The position numbers were made by a program, and so were the translations under genes. From the NCBI GenBank assembly GCA_001797335.1, contig MGPE01000015.1:79419-143418 (forward strand): 64,000 bases of DNA. Reading direction: 5' to 3'. Below are positions 9,261 through 19,119 of this stretch, one piece after another; within the stretch, counting starts at the first letter, position 1; every line of letters begins with the position of its first letter. Below the pieces are notes generated by a model, which saw nothing but the letters and a program-made list of their open reading frames with translations, was not told the DNA's origin and made no database searches. The stretch is from Deltaproteobacteria bacterium GWA2_38_16 (GTDB lineage: Bacteria; Bdellovibrionota; JACOXK01; 2-02-FULL-40-11).

Positions 9261-10481
9261 TTAAATGTGTAATCCTTCGTAAAGGAACTTTTCTTTATCT
9301 TGAAAACGATTGGGATGCAAGGATGTAGCATTAATCGTTTGGTAATGTCCATCTAAAATAAGTTCTGCCATGGAAAGCCCAACCCCATAAGACTGCATAG
9401 CCCCCCGCCCTGTAAAGGAATGGGCTTCATAAATAGAATAGGTTTTATCGACGCATCCCATGATCCCACTTAAATCGGGCGTTACAGAATAAAGTCCTGC
9501 CCATCCCGTTCGATGTTTTAAGGCCTGTGCTTTACTCATGCGGTGAGCCAAACGTGGCCAAATTTCTGTTTCAAAAAATAAATCCCCATCATATTTAAAA
9601 TTATATCCTGAAGACTCATGCGGAGTCGCGTAGCCTGCTAAAATATGATCTGCCTCGGCATGAAAATAAACACCACTCGTATCTACAATCATTCCATAAG
9701 AAGAAAGATTCAGTTCATGACAATCAAAAATACTAATTTGACGTCGAATAGGTTTACAATCCAAAGCATGCCCATAGAGCTTGGCTAATTTTACTGCCCA
9801 GGAACCGGCTGCATTCACCAAGAGTTGAGTACTTATTTTGATTTTAGGATAATCTGTGGGCATCTCTTTTCCACTTAAGATGTGAAAGACGTCCTCTTTT
9901 GTAACCTGATCATAGACAATCTCTAAAGAATGATCCCCCTTCTTCATGATTTCTTTCACAAAAGCTCTATCAATAAACACCACTCCAGCTTCTTTGGCCT
10001 GACTTCTAAAGAATTGCTTTAAAAGATTAGGATTAAAAATCCCATCTTTGGGTGAAAACGTGGCTCCTTCAATATCTTCAGTTCGATCAATAAAGGGAAA
10101 CCGCCTTGAAACTTCTTTGGGAGAGAGCTCTTCGATTTCGAGATGTTGGCATTTAAAATCTACCACATGGCTTTGATAGGTCTGCCACCCTTTTTTATCG
10201 TAAAGCCACAAATATCCTTTTTGCCTAAATCCAAATAAAGAGGGATTCGACGCTAAAAATTCAATCGTACTTTTTGAAAGCTCAATATTAATGTCGTGGC
10301 ACCATTCCATTCGGGCACCACCTGCATTCAGTTCAGAAGCAGAGTAAGTACCCTCAAAGTCTAAATCTAAAAGTGCAATCTTTATATTTTTCTTCGATTT
10401 TTTTTGAGTCAGATGATAGGCAATACTGCTTCCAATAAGCCCCGCCCCAACAATCACGATATCAAACTTTTGAGAAGTCAT
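9261..10481 (-). CDS. FAD-dependent oxidoreductase (DAO family)
   Basis: DIVIVGAGLIGSSIAYHL dinucleotide motif; C-terminal AHSFTGRGAMQSYGVG. Confidence 0.8.
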   Translation of the reverse strand: MTSQKFDIVIVGAGLIGSSIAYHLTQKKSKKNIKIALLDLDFEGTYSASELNAGGARMEWCHDINIELSKSTIEFLASNPSLFGFRQKGYLWLYDKKGWQTYQSHVVDFKCQHLEIEELSPKEVSRRFPFIDRTEDIEGATFSPKDGIFNPNLLKQFFRSQAKEAGVVFIDRAFVKEIMKKGDHSLEIVYDQVTKEDVFHILSGKEMPTDYPKIKISTQLLVNAAGSWAVKLAKLYGHALDCKPIRRQISIFDCHELNLSSYGMIVDTSGVYFHAEADHILAGYATPHESSGYNFKYDGDLFFETEIWPRLAHRMSKAQALKHRTGWAGLYSVTPDLSGIMGCVDKTYSIYEAHSFTGRGAMQSYGVGLSMAELILDGHYQTINATSLHPNRFQDKEKFLYEGLHI

Positions 10482-10547
10482 TTTCTTTTTACGATGTAGC
10501 AAAATTCTCTTGATTTAACAAGATGAGATTGCTACATCGAAAGAGAG

Positions 10548-11021
10548 ATGACAAGTCCTTTAGAAGATATTCTAAGCCAAAACGTTTTAATTACCACAGT
10601 GGACAAAGTAGCCAATTGGGCTCGTGAATCAGCCTTGTGGCCATTCACCTTTGGACTTGCCTGCTGCGCCATTGAAATGATGGCGGTTGGATCTCCTCGA
10701 TATGACTTAGATCGATTTGGAGCGGGCGTGTTTAGAGCTACCCCACGTCAAGCCGATCTCATGATTGTGGCAGGAACCGTTACATTAAAAATGGCCGAAT
10801 GTATTAAACGCCTGTATGACCAAATGGCTGAACCCCGGTATGTGATTTCCATGGGAAGCTGTGCCACGCATGGAGGACCTTACTGGCAATATGGATACCA
10901 TGTTCTAAAAGGGGTCGACCGCGTCATTCCGGTAGATATCTATACCCCAGGGTGCCCTCCCAGACCGGAAGCATTGATTGAGGGCATTTTAAAACTACAA
11001 GAAAAAATTAGAACGGCATAA
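10548..11021 (+). CDS. nuoB: NADH-quinone oxidoreductase subunit B
   Basis: [25 protein letters not shown]-type motifs. Confidence 0.92.
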   Translation: MTSPLEDILSQNVLITTVDKVANWARESALWPFTFGLACCAIEMMAVGSPRYDLDRFGAGVFRATPRQADLMIVAGTVTLKMAECIKRLYDQMAEPRYVISMGSCATHGGPYWQYGYHVLKGVDRVIPVDIYTPGCPPRPEALIEGILKLQEKIRTA

Positions 11022-11024
11022 GCG

Positions 11025-11513
11025 ATGCTTACCCCCACCATTCATGAAAAACTAACACAAAAATTTGAAAACGCTATTTTGCCATTGAAAGAACTTCCTC
11101 CGGGATCTCACTCAGATCCTTTTATTGCGGTTAACTCCTCCAAACTGCATTCTGTGTTAAAATATTTAAAAGAAGATTCTGATCTTTTATTTGATAATCT
11201 AATTTGTATCAGCGGAGTAGATTATCCAGACCGTATTGAAGTAGTGTATCATCTTTTTTCGTATAAACACCTTCATAAAGTCGTCATCAAATCCCTGCTT
11301 TCCGACAAAACAAAACCTGTTTTAGAAAGCACCTGTGATCTTTGGAAAGCAGCCAACTGGCTTGAGCGAGAAGTGTTTGACATTATGGGTGTGCATTTTA
11401 ATAACCACCCAGACTTAAGAAGAATTTTACTTCCCGAGGATTGGGAAGGCCATCCTTTAAGAAAAGATTATAAAACACAGGAATTTTGGCATGGAATTAA
11501 GGTAGGAATGTAA
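11025..11513 (+). CDS. nuoC: NADH-quinone oxidoreductase subunit C
   Basis: WLEREVFDIMGVHFNNHPDLRRILLPEDWEGHPLRKDY. Confidence 0.92.
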   Translation: MLTPTIHEKLTQKFENAILPLKELPPGSHSDPFIAVNSSKLHSVLKYLKEDSDLLFDNLICISGVDYPDRIEVVYHLFSYKHLHKVVIKSLLSDKTKPVLESTCDLWKAANWLEREVFDIMGVHFNNHPDLRRILLPEDWEGHPLRKDYKTQEFWHGIKVGM

Positions 11514-12628
11514 TGGCTGAACTACAAACACAAGAACTCACCATTAACATGGGCCCACAACATCCCTCCACACATGGGGTACTGCGCATAGAACTCGTCA
11601 CTGATGGTGAAATCTGTGTCAAAGCCATTCCCCACATTGGATATCTGCATCGATGTTTTGAAAAACATGCCGAAAATGTGGATTACATGGGAGTTATGCC
11701 CTTTGTTGATCGGCTAGATTATGTTGCTTCCATGAATAATGACATGACCTATGCCATGACCGTTGAAAAACTCTTAGGAGTCGAAGTCCCAAAACGTGCA
11801 GAATATATTCGGGTCATCATGGTGGAACTCAATCGCATTGCCAGTCACCTGTTGGCCGTTGGAACCTACGGATTAGATATTGGGACTTTTACTCCTTTTA
11901 TGTGGGCTTTTAGAGATCGGGAGAAAATCTTAGATATTTTTGAAATGGCTTCGGGTGCGAGACTTCTTTATAATTATTTGTGGATCGGCGGCGTTTGGAT
12001 GGATCTAACCCCCGGGATCGAAGAAAAAATTCAAGAATTTTGCGACTATTTTGAACCTAAAATAGACGAACTTGATACTATTTTATCCTACAATCAAATT
12101 TTTATTAACCGAACCAAAAATGTAGGGGTCATTCCTTTAGATTTGGCCATTAGCTACGGTCTCACAGGCCCCAATTTAAGAGGTTCTGGACTCAAATGGG
12201 ATTTAAGAAAAAATGAACCTTATTCTATTTATCCAGAACTTGAATTTGATATTCCTGTGGGCACTGGAGAACAAGGCACCGTTGGAGATTGTTGGGATCG
12301 ATACATGGTTCGCATGCGAGAAATGCGAGAAAGTTTAAAAATAGTTCGACAGGCATTAAAGAAAATTCCCGAAGGACCTTTTCGAGCCAAAATGCAACGC
12401 GTTAAACCCGCTCCCGGAGAATCCTATGTCAGAACAGAAAATCCCAGAGGAGAATTGGGTTTTTATATTGTGAGCGACGGAGGATTAAAGCCCTATCGCG
12501 TAAAAGGAAAATCTTCCTGCTTTACTTCCATTAGCTGTTTAGATGACCTTTGTCACGGAGCCATGATTGCCGATGTGGTGGCCATCATTGGAAGCCTTGA
12601 TATTGTGCTAGGAGAAGTGGACCGATAA
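11513..12628 (+). CDS. nuoD: NADH-quinone oxidoreductase subunit D
   Basis: NMGPQHPSTHGVLR; C-terminal FTSISCLDDLCHGAMIADVVAIIGSLDIVLGEVDR. Confidence 0.95.
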   Translation: MAELQTQELTINMGPQHPSTHGVLRIELVTDGEICVKAIPHIGYLHRCFEKHAENVDYMGVMPFVDRLDYVASMNNDMTYAMTVEKLLGVEVPKRAEYIRVIMVELNRIASHLLAVGTYGLDIGTFTPFMWAFRDREKILDIFEMASGARLLYNYLWIGGVWMDLTPGIEEKIQEFCDYFEPKIDELDTILSYNQIFINRTKNVGVIPLDLAISYGLTGPNLRGSGLKWDLRKNEPYSIYPELEFDIPVGTGEQGTVGDCWDRYMVRMREMRESLKIVRQALKKIPEGPFRAKMQRVKPAPGESYVRTENPRGELGFYIVSDGGLKPYRVKGKSSCFTSISCLDDLCHGAMIADVVAIIGSLDIVLGEVDR

Positions 12629-13108
12629 ATGAAATCCTATTTTTTAGATATTTATACCGGGCTACTCTCTATCTTTAAAGGAATGCTCCTCACCTTAAAA
12701 GTAGCATTCCAACGAAAAGCAACTATTCAATACCCTTTTGTAAAACGAGAGCTTCCTTCTCGCACGCGAGGCCGCCTGAACTGTAATATTAAAGATTGTA
12801 TTGGGTGTAAACTCTGTGCAGTGGCTTGTCCTGTCGATTGTATTTATATTACAACTGTAAAACGCGAGCCTCCGGAAGAAATCCCTTTAACCTCTCCAGA
12901 ATCGGGCGCTAAGCAACGAAAATTTCATCTCCCACAATTTGATATTAATTTTACTCTGTGCTGTTGGTGTGGCCTTTGTACGGTGGTCTGTCCCACAGAG
13001 TGCCTCACGATGACCAAAGAATATGAATTTTCGGTTACCAACCAAAAAGAACTTGTCTGGCAATTCGGAGACAATCAAAGAGTAGGACCTAAAGAAAGCA
13101 CATCATGA
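12629..13108 (+). CDS. nuoI: NuoI-like 2[4Fe-4S] ferredoxin subunit
   Basis: CIGCKLCAVACPVDC and CCWCGLCTVVCPTEC. Confidence 0.85.
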   Translation: MKSYFLDIYTGLLSIFKGMLLTLKVAFQRKATIQYPFVKRELPSRTRGRLNCNIKDCIGCKLCAVACPVDCIYITTVKREPPEEIPLTSPESGAKQRKFHLPQFDINFTLCCWCGLCTVVCPTECLTMTKEYEFSVTNQKELVWQFGDNQRVGPKESTS

Positions 13109-15012
13109 CACTTCGTTCCCTTTTGGTATTGTTTATCACCATCGGTGGATTAAGCTTAGGATTTTCTTTTTACTATCGTCTTTATCGATATCTTCGTCTG
13201 GGAAAAAATGAAAACCGCTTTGACCATCTTCTAGAGAGAAGCAAGATATTTTTCATTAACGTCATCGGCCAGAAAAAAATGTTTAAAGATAAAAAACCAG
13301 GGCTTGGGCATGCCTTTGTTTTTTGGGGATTTTGCATCATTACAATTGGCACTCTTGAAATGATTTTAAATGGTATTGTTCCTTCTTTTTCTTTGGAATT
13401 TATTGGACATGTCCCCTACCTCATCTTTTTTTATCTTCAAAATATTTTTTATATTTTGGTTCTTTTAAGCATTGCCTTCTTCTTCTATCGACGACTCGTC
13501 ATCAAACCCAAACGGATGGAAGTTTTAAGTACACATTCTGCTTGGGATGCTTATTTTATTTTAAGCCTCATTAGTATTTTAATGATCACGGCTATCCTTT
13601 ATAATGCGTTTTCAAATTTTTATATTCGAGAACTCTCTTGGTGGATCCACCTTCTTACTGTTTTAGGATTTTTTTGCTATCTCCCTTTTTCAAAACACTT
13701 GCATGTGGTGGCTGCTGCTCCAAATGTTTTTTTTACAACACTCACTCCTCGAGGCAGACTTAAAAAAATAGACTTAACCGATGAAACCCAAACCAGTTTT
13801 GGGGTCAATAAATTAGAAGATTTTACTTGGAAGCAGCTTCTAGATTCTTATGCCTGTACCGAATGTGGGCGGTGCAATGAATTTTGCCCAACGTATAATA
13901 CGGGGAAACCTCTAAAGCCCAGAAGCCTAATTGTCGATCTTCGTCATCATTTGGAAGCAAAGGGATATTCACTCCGTCATCCTGAGCGAAGCGAAGGATC
14001 TTCCCCCACTAAGATGATTGGAGAGATTTTCTCAGAAGATCTTATTTGGGATTGTACGACCTGTGGCGCTTGTATAGAAGCGTGTCCTGTCTTTATTGAA
14101 CACGTTGAAAAAATTGTCGACATGCGAAGAAATTTAGTCCTGATGCAAGGAAAAATGGAGCCCGAAGCCCAGAAAGTATTTACCAATTTTGAAAATTATT
14201 CAAACCCGTGGGGACTCCCACAATCAAGCCGAGGCGATTGGGCCAAAGAACTGGGCATAAAAACTTTGTCCGAGAACCCTAACGTCGAATATCTCTTTTA
14301 TGTAGGCTGCGCAGGATCTTATGACGCTCGCGCAAAAAAAGTAAGTATGGCTTTTGCCAAACTCCTTTTAAAAGCCAATGTTAACTTTGGGATTTTAGGA
14401 AGCGAAGAAAGATGCAATGGAGAATCCTGCCGGCGCATGGGAAATGAATACCTAGGGCAACAACTTATTTCTGAGAATATAAAAACACTTCAAAAATATA
14501 GTGTGAAAAAAATCTTAGCCACCTGCCCTCATTGCTTTAATACCCTTAAAAATGAATACCCGGATTTTGGTGCCAACTTTGAAGTCACAAATCACACTGA
14601 ATTTCTCATGAAACTCATACAAGAAGGAAAATTAAAGGTTCAAAAAGAAGTGCTTCAAAAAATCACCTATCACGATTCTTGTTATTTGGGGCGATATAAT
14701 GAAATTTATGACTCTCCCAGAAATATTTTAAAATCAATTGCTAGTGACACAAACGTCATCGAAATGAAACGAATAAAGTCTCAGGGCTTTTGCTGTGGCG
14801 CTGGGGGTGGTCGCATGTGGCTTGAAGAAAAAAGAGGCGATCGCATTAATGTAAATCGTGTTGAAGAAGCCTTAGGTACAGGAGCCAACGTCATTGCTTC
14901 TGCCTGCCCCTTTTGCCTCACCATGGTGGAAGATGGTTTAAAAGCCAAAAATCAAGAAACCACGATCCACGCCCAAGACATCGCCGAAATCTTAGCTGCT
15001 GCGGTTGTATAA
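13105..15012 (+). CDS. membrane-bound (Fe-S)/CCG-domain oxidoreductase, EtfD/Hdr-like
   Basis: N-terminal TM helices; CTECGRCNEFCP and CTTCGACIEACP; two CCG-type motifs (GCAGSYD..., CCGAGGGRMWLEE). Confidence 0.82.
   Translation: MTLRSLLVLFITIGGLSLGFSFYYRLYRYLRLGKNENRFDHLLERSKIFFINVIGQKKMFKDKKPGLGHAFVFWGFCIITIGTLEMILNGIVPSFSLEFIGHVPYLIFFYLQNIFYILVLLSIAFFFYRRLVIKPKRMEVLSTHSAWDAYFILSLISILMITAILYNAFSNFYIRELSWWIHLLTVLGFFCYLPFSKHLHVVAAAPNVFFTTLTPRGRLKKIDLTDETQTSFGVNKLEDFTWKQLLDSYACTECGRCNEFCPTYNTGKPLKPRSLIVDLRHHLEAKGYSLRHPERSEGSSPTKMIGEIFSEDLIWDCTTCGACIEACPVFIEHVEKIVDMRRNLVLMQGKMEPEAQKVFTNFENYSNPWGLPQSSRGDWAKELGIKTLSENPNVEYLFYVGCAGSYDARAKKVSMAFAKLLLKANVNFGILGSEERCNGESCRRMGNEYLGQQLISENIKTLQKYSVKKILATCPHCFNTLKNEYPDFGANFEVTNHTEFLMKLIQEGKLKVQKEVLQKITYHDSCYLGRYNEIYDSPRNILKSIASDTNVIEMKRIKSQGFCCGAGGGRMWLEEKRGDRINVNRVEEALGTGANVIASACPFCLTMVEDGLKAKNQETTIHAQDIAEILAAAVV
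13975..14002 (+). repeat. GTCATCCTGAGCGAAGCGAAGGATCT repeat inside the Fe-S oxidoreductase CDS
   Basis: encodes RHPERSEGS; same sequence as copies at 243 and 32756. Confidence 0.9.
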
Positions 15013-15789
15013 ATTGATTCTAAAAACAATAAAAGTCAATGCGGCTATAAATCCGAAAAGAAAAAAGAGAAAAATATAAGAAGTCCATGTCTCTGGAGGC
15101 TTATTTCCCTGTGCTCTCTCTAATGCCCTTTTTAATTTTTTAATAGAATAACTGGTTCCATACAGATAAGAAGAAACTTTATGGTCTTTACCTAAAATAA
15201 TAATTAAATTGGGATGGGCAAAACCGCCTTCTTCTAAAGTCATAAACTTAAAATCAAGCGCATTTAAAAAAGGAAATAGATTTTCTTTTGTTGCACCAAC
15301 CACTTTCCAAAAAAAAGGAAGCTTTTCTTTTCCTTGAAAGGCTTTTAATGTTTTAGGCGTATCAGCCACATCAAAAGAAAGACTTATTACCCCATATTGT
15401 TTTTCAAATTCTGGGATATTTAAAATCACTTCTTTTAAACTTTGGGTAATAATGGGGCAGGTATAATAACACTGCGTAAAAATAGGACTGATGACCACAG
15501 GTTTCCCTAAAAAAGCGTCCAAACGAACACTCTGTCCTCTTTCATCAAAAAAAAGGGTATTGGGTACTTTTTGTCCAATGGTTTTACTCTCATCCGGAGG
15601 TAAAATAACAGTATCCGACATCGCCTTCATCGGAAAAAAGAGCACCATAAAAATAAAGAAAAAACAGATCCCCCGGTCAAGCCGTGGGATGACAGTCTTA
15701 TGGTGTAGGCAAAGGGCTTTGAGGCGTAAAACCAGCGGATCCATAAAAAGTGGCTTGAATAACATCATACAGAGGTAACCCATAGGCAA
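14992..15789 (-). CDS. SCO1/SenC/PrrC family copper chaperone (start uncertain)
   Basis: thioredoxin-like FTQCYYTCPIITQ motif; TM near C-terminus; adjacent to oxidase genes. Confidence 0.82.
   Translation of the reverse strand: MPMGYLCMMLFKPLFMDPLVLRLKALCLHHKTVIPRLDRGICFFFIFMVLFFPMKAMSDTVILPPDESKTIGQKVPNTLFFDERGQSVRLDAFLGKPVVISPIFTQCYYTCPIITQSLKEVILNIPEFEKQYGVISLSFDVADTPKTLKAFQGKEKLPFFWKVVGATKENLFPFLNALDFKFMTLEEGGFAHPNLIIILGKDHKVSSYLYGTSYSIKKLKRALERAQGNKPPETWTSYIFLFFLFGFIAALTFIVFRINLYNRSS
15667..15697. repeat. GTCATCCC..GGGATC palindromic repeat at coxI stop / SCO N-terminal frame
   Basis: gatcccccggtcaagccgtgggatgacagtc; encodes VIPRLDRGI in SCO frame. Confidence 0.8.
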
Positions 15790-17383
15790 TCACAATTAAA
15801 ACAATGGCAATAATAATCCAGGGTTTAAAATTTTGGACAAAAGAAATATTTTCATCGTAATAGGTTTCAGAGGTAGGAAAATACAAATGGCCTTCCATTT
15901 TCTTTTTTGAACATAAAGTAGTGATAAAAACAAAAAAGAAAAAAACCATGGAAAGAGACATAAGCCCCCCTCCCAGAACTGACATGTTGCTCCACAGCAT
16001 TCCGAGCCCACGAAATATATCAGGTTGAGAGGTCATATAAGAAATGCCTAAATTGGTTCTTCTGGGAACTCCATAAATCCCCGCCACAGACATCCCTATA
16101 GAAAACGTTAAAACTCCCACCATCCAAAGATACGGAACCCACATATTTAATTTTGGAAATTGAATTTCTTTCCCTAAAAGTCTAGCTACCATAAAAAGAC
16201 TCATCGCAATAAAACTTAAAAAAACAGGCCCTCCCACCGTCGTATGAAAATGTCCAGGAACCCAAGACGTATTATGGATAACTGAATTCATTGTATAAGA
16301 AGCATTGATGAGCCCTGTAATTCCCCCAAAACTAAAAAGAATAAGACCGGAAATAAAATAAGGGAATAACCACTGCTCGTGGTTATCTTTATTAAAGTAA
16401 GGAAGCTTTGTCCACCATCGCAATAATCCTGTCCCTCCCCTACTTTTAGCGGCATATTCTAAAGAAGCACAGAGAGTAAAAAAGGTCATAAAACTGGGAA
16501 TCGCAATTCCAAATGTCAAGACAGTATGAAACCACTTCCAGCTGGATCGAATAGCTGGATCTGTAAATTGGTGATGGAGTCCCACAGGGGCAGATAAAAT
16601 AATAAAACACATAAATACAAAACGTCCCGCAAAGTCAGAATATAATTTTCCGCCAGACACTTTGGGGAGCATCACATAAAACATGATATAGGCAGGCAAT
16701 AACCAAAAATAAACCAAGGGATGCCCAAAAAACCAAAAGAGCGTTCGAGCCAACATAACATTGACCGTAGGCACAAATCCTAAAGACCAAGGAATAAGCA
16801 TTACCAAAACTTCATACGCCAAAGGGAGGGTTGCCATGAGCCACACCAAAAAAGTACTAAAAATACCCACAATGGCTAAAGGCGTTTTTTGATTCGCATT
16901 TTCTTTTCGCCAACTTCTATACAGAGGGATCCATGCAAAAAATGCAATCCAGGATCCTATGACCAGAAGTGTGGCCCCGATATAAAATAAGGGATGCGCT
17001 TTTAAGGGAGGATAAAAGGTATATAAAACAGAGGCCTTTCCAGAAAGAATGGCATAAGAGGCCAAGAGTGTTCCCAAAACCATAAGCCCACCAGAAATCC
17101 AAGAGAACAGAAGATGGGGTGTTTTTTTAAGATAAAAAAGAATGAGTGCATGTCCAAATGCCACAGCAAAAAAAGTGGTAAATACAATGGCATTTACAAC
17201 TCCATGCAACGTTAATCCTTGATAATAATCCAGCCCTAAAAAAGAGGTCGATTGAATCACGCCTGCCCGATACAAAACCTGAATAAACCCATGATAAATA
17301 CCCAAAACCAATAATAGAATAGGAAAAAGAAGTTCTATCAAAATGAGCCGGCGAAAACTTTTTTCAATTTTCATCTTTTCCAT
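15698..17383 (-). CDS. heme-copper (ba3-type) cytochrome c oxidase subunit I
   Basis: multi-TM; FGHPLVYFWLLPAY, LHHQFTD, WVPGHFHTTVGG. Confidence 0.88.
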   Translation of the reverse strand: MEKMKIEKSFRRLILIELLFPILLLVLGIYHGFIQVLYRAGVIQSTSFLGLDYYQGLTLHGVVNAIVFTTFFAVAFGHALILFYLKKTPHLLFSWISGGLMVLGTLLASYAILSGKASVLYTFYPPLKAHPLFYIGATLLVIGSWIAFFAWIPLYRSWRKENANQKTPLAIVGIFSTFLVWLMATLPLAYEVLVMLIPWSLGFVPTVNVMLARTLFWFFGHPLVYFWLLPAYIMFYVMLPKVSGGKLYSDFAGRFVFMCFIILSAPVGLHHQFTDPAIRSSWKWFHTVLTFGIAIPSFMTFFTLCASLEYAAKSRGGTGLLRWWTKLPYFNKDNHEQWLFPYFISGLILFSFGGITGLINASYTMNSVIHNTSWVPGHFHTTVGGPVFLSFIAMSLFMVARLLGKEIQFPKLNMWVPYLWMVGVLTFSIGMSVAGIYGVPRRTNLGISYMTSQPDIFRGLGMLWSNMSVLGGGLMSLSMVFFFFVFITTLCSKKKMEGHLYFPTSETYYDENISFVQNFKPWIIIAIVLIVIAYGLPLYDVIQATFYGSAGFTPQSPLPTP

Positions 17384-17820
17384 CATTTCACCATAATTTT
17401 TGCAGACATCATCTGATGCCCCATACCGCAATACTCATGACACAAAATGGAATATTCCCCCGCTTTTAAAAATTTTTTTTGAATATAGTTTACCGTCCCA
17501 GGAACTGCCATGAGATTAACATTCGTACCTAAAATATGAAATCCATGAATGACATCTAAGCTTGTCACATAAAAATCAATTGTCGCTCCAACCGGCACCT
17601 CTACGACAGCGGGATCGAAATTCCACATACGAGCCACATATTGGATCTCATATTTATCCTCTGTGTGCTTAATCACTTTTCCTGTTTTAAAAGGTTCTAC
17701 GGAAGTAATACAAGTAGGCAATAAAATATTAAGTTCTCGCACGGCATAAATCATCCCTATAAAAAAAAGAATCAGAAGAATACTTGAACAAAAGACAATA
17801 ATTTTTTCAGCTTTCGGCAT
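17383..17820 (-). CDS. ba3-type cytochrome c oxidase subunit II (CuA)
   Basis: DVIHGFHILGTNVN and CHEYCGMGHQMM CuA ligand motif; overlaps subunit I start. Confidence 0.88.
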   Translation of the reverse strand: MPKAEKIIVFCSSILLILFFIGMIYAVRELNILLPTCITSVEPFKTGKVIKHTEDKYEIQYVARMWNFDPAVVEVPVGATIDFYVTSLDVIHGFHILGTNVNLMAVPGTVNYIQKKFLKAGEYSILCHEYCGMGHQMMSAKIMVK

Positions 17821-17828
17821 CGAAACCC

Positions 17829-17948
17829 CTATCCTCGGAAAGCCATAATGCGATACAACACGCACCAAACAACGACGTAAATAGCTACTAAAACAAAAAA
17901 AGAAGCAATCGCCCCTTTTGGAAAGAATTTGTTGTTATTGTTGATCAC
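17829..17948 (-). CDS. cytochrome c oxidase subunit IIa-like single-TM protein (39 aa, GTG start proposed)
   Basis: VINNNNKFFPKGAIASFFVLVAIYVVVWCVLYRIMAFRG*; matches recalled T. thermophilus ba3 IIa (PKGALAV...VFWLGVYAVFFARG); directly upstream of subunit II. Confidence 0.7.
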   Translation of the reverse strand: MINNNNKFFPKGAIASFFVLVAIYVVVWCVLYRIMAFRG

Positions 17949-17984
17949 GAACGCACCATAGCACTCATGAAGAATATTTCTTAA

Positions 17985-17996
17985 TGACTTAAGTCA
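17985..17996. promoter_or_regulatory. CRP/FNR-like dyad upstream of the ba3 operon
   Basis: perfect palindrome TGACTTAAGTCA. Confidence 0.4.
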
Positions 17997-18024
17997 GCTT
18001 TCTACCGAAAATAGTGGAAGGATG

Positions 18025-18513
18025 TTATTCCCATGGAGGAGGTGGTGGTGGAGGAGTCCCTCCCCCAGCTAAATCCCAATGACAAACAGCACACATGAGC
18101 CCTTTATAGGGAGTTTCACCCTCTCGGTAATTATATCTAAAAAGCTTTTCCATATTAGCACTATGGGGATTGTGACAGGAGGCACAGCTAAATTCTTTTT
18201 CAGGATGTAGGGGATCTTTTTCTAAACTAGGAGGATGCTCATCCGTGAAGTGATCTATACTTCCTTGAGACGGCATATCATCATGGCAAGACAGGCAAAG
18301 GTCATTTATTTTTTTAGAAAGACGAGCAGGATTTTCAGTCGTGGCATTATGGGACACATGGCAAAAAGTACATTTTTTACTAATACTTCCATGAGTGTAC
18401 TTTTTTTGTAACTTTGTGGCATGGCAATATGCACACCACTCATTATCGTCTTGAGCTTGGGCACCATACAAAGGCCCAAGAACTAAAAACAGTATGAATA
18501 TTATTTTTTTCAT
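18025..18513 (-). CDS. pentaheme c-type cytochrome with Pro-rich C-terminus
   Basis: signal peptide; CAYCH, CTFCH, CLSCH, CASCH, CAVCH; tail GGGTPPPPPPPWE. Confidence 0.88.
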   Translation of the reverse strand: MKKIIFILFLVLGPLYGAQAQDDNEWCAYCHATKLQKKYTHGSISKKCTFCHVSHNATTENPARLSKKINDLCLSCHDDMPSQGSIDHFTDEHPPSLEKDPLHPEKEFSCASCHNPHSANMEKLFRYNYREGETPYKGLMCAVCHWDLAGGGTPPPPPPPWE

Positions 18514-19061
18514 TTAACGTGACAATCTCCACATTTTTGCGGAGCTTTGGGATTACCTGAATCTTTATGGCACTTCCAACAAAGCACATGGGCTTTGTCT
18601 TTAATGGATTCAGTATCATTAAAAAATTTTGTAAACCCAGCTTCACCATGACATAGATCACATCTCCCTTTAGAGATATAAGCCTCCCCAGCTACATGCA
18701 TTTCATGATTAAACGAAACATTTCCTTTCGGATTTGTAAAAACAAAATGCTCTGGCTCTGAAGCTTGAGACCCTGGCAGCGTACCGGCATTAATCTCAGC
18801 AATATTGCTCTTACCGTCAGCATCCGAATCCAGTTCTTCGATAGATTTAAAATCAAGTTTCTTTTCTTTAACGGCCAGCCCATAGCTATTTAAAAAATCT
18901 TTTACAATGGGCATATGGCACGTGGCACACCCATTGAGTTTTGTTGCGCTCACCGTAGGATAGGCAGCAACAAAGGCTGTTTGATAACTGGGAGTGGCTT
19001 GAAGAATTGAATAGCTTCCAAACAAAAAGACAAACACAAAGATACGGGATATGTTTTTCAT
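18510..19061 (-). CDS. tetraheme c-type cytochrome with EF-hand-like Ca-binding loop
   Basis: signal peptide; CATCH, CDLCH, CWKCH, CGDCH; DSDADGKSNIAEI. Confidence 0.88.
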   Translation of the reverse strand: MKNISRIFVFVFLFGSYSILQATPSYQTAFVAAYPTVSATKLNGCATCHMPIVKDFLNSYGLAVKEKKLDFKSIEELDSDADGKSNIAEINAGTLPGSQASEPEHFVFTNPKGNVSFNHEMHVAGEAYISKGRCDLCHGEAGFTKFFNDTESIKDKAHVLCWKCHKDSGNPKAPQKCGDCHVK

Positions 19062-19119
19062 CGAAAAACCTCCTTATGACAATGCATATAAGAGGCGTAA
19101 GGTTTTATGTCAATGCAAA

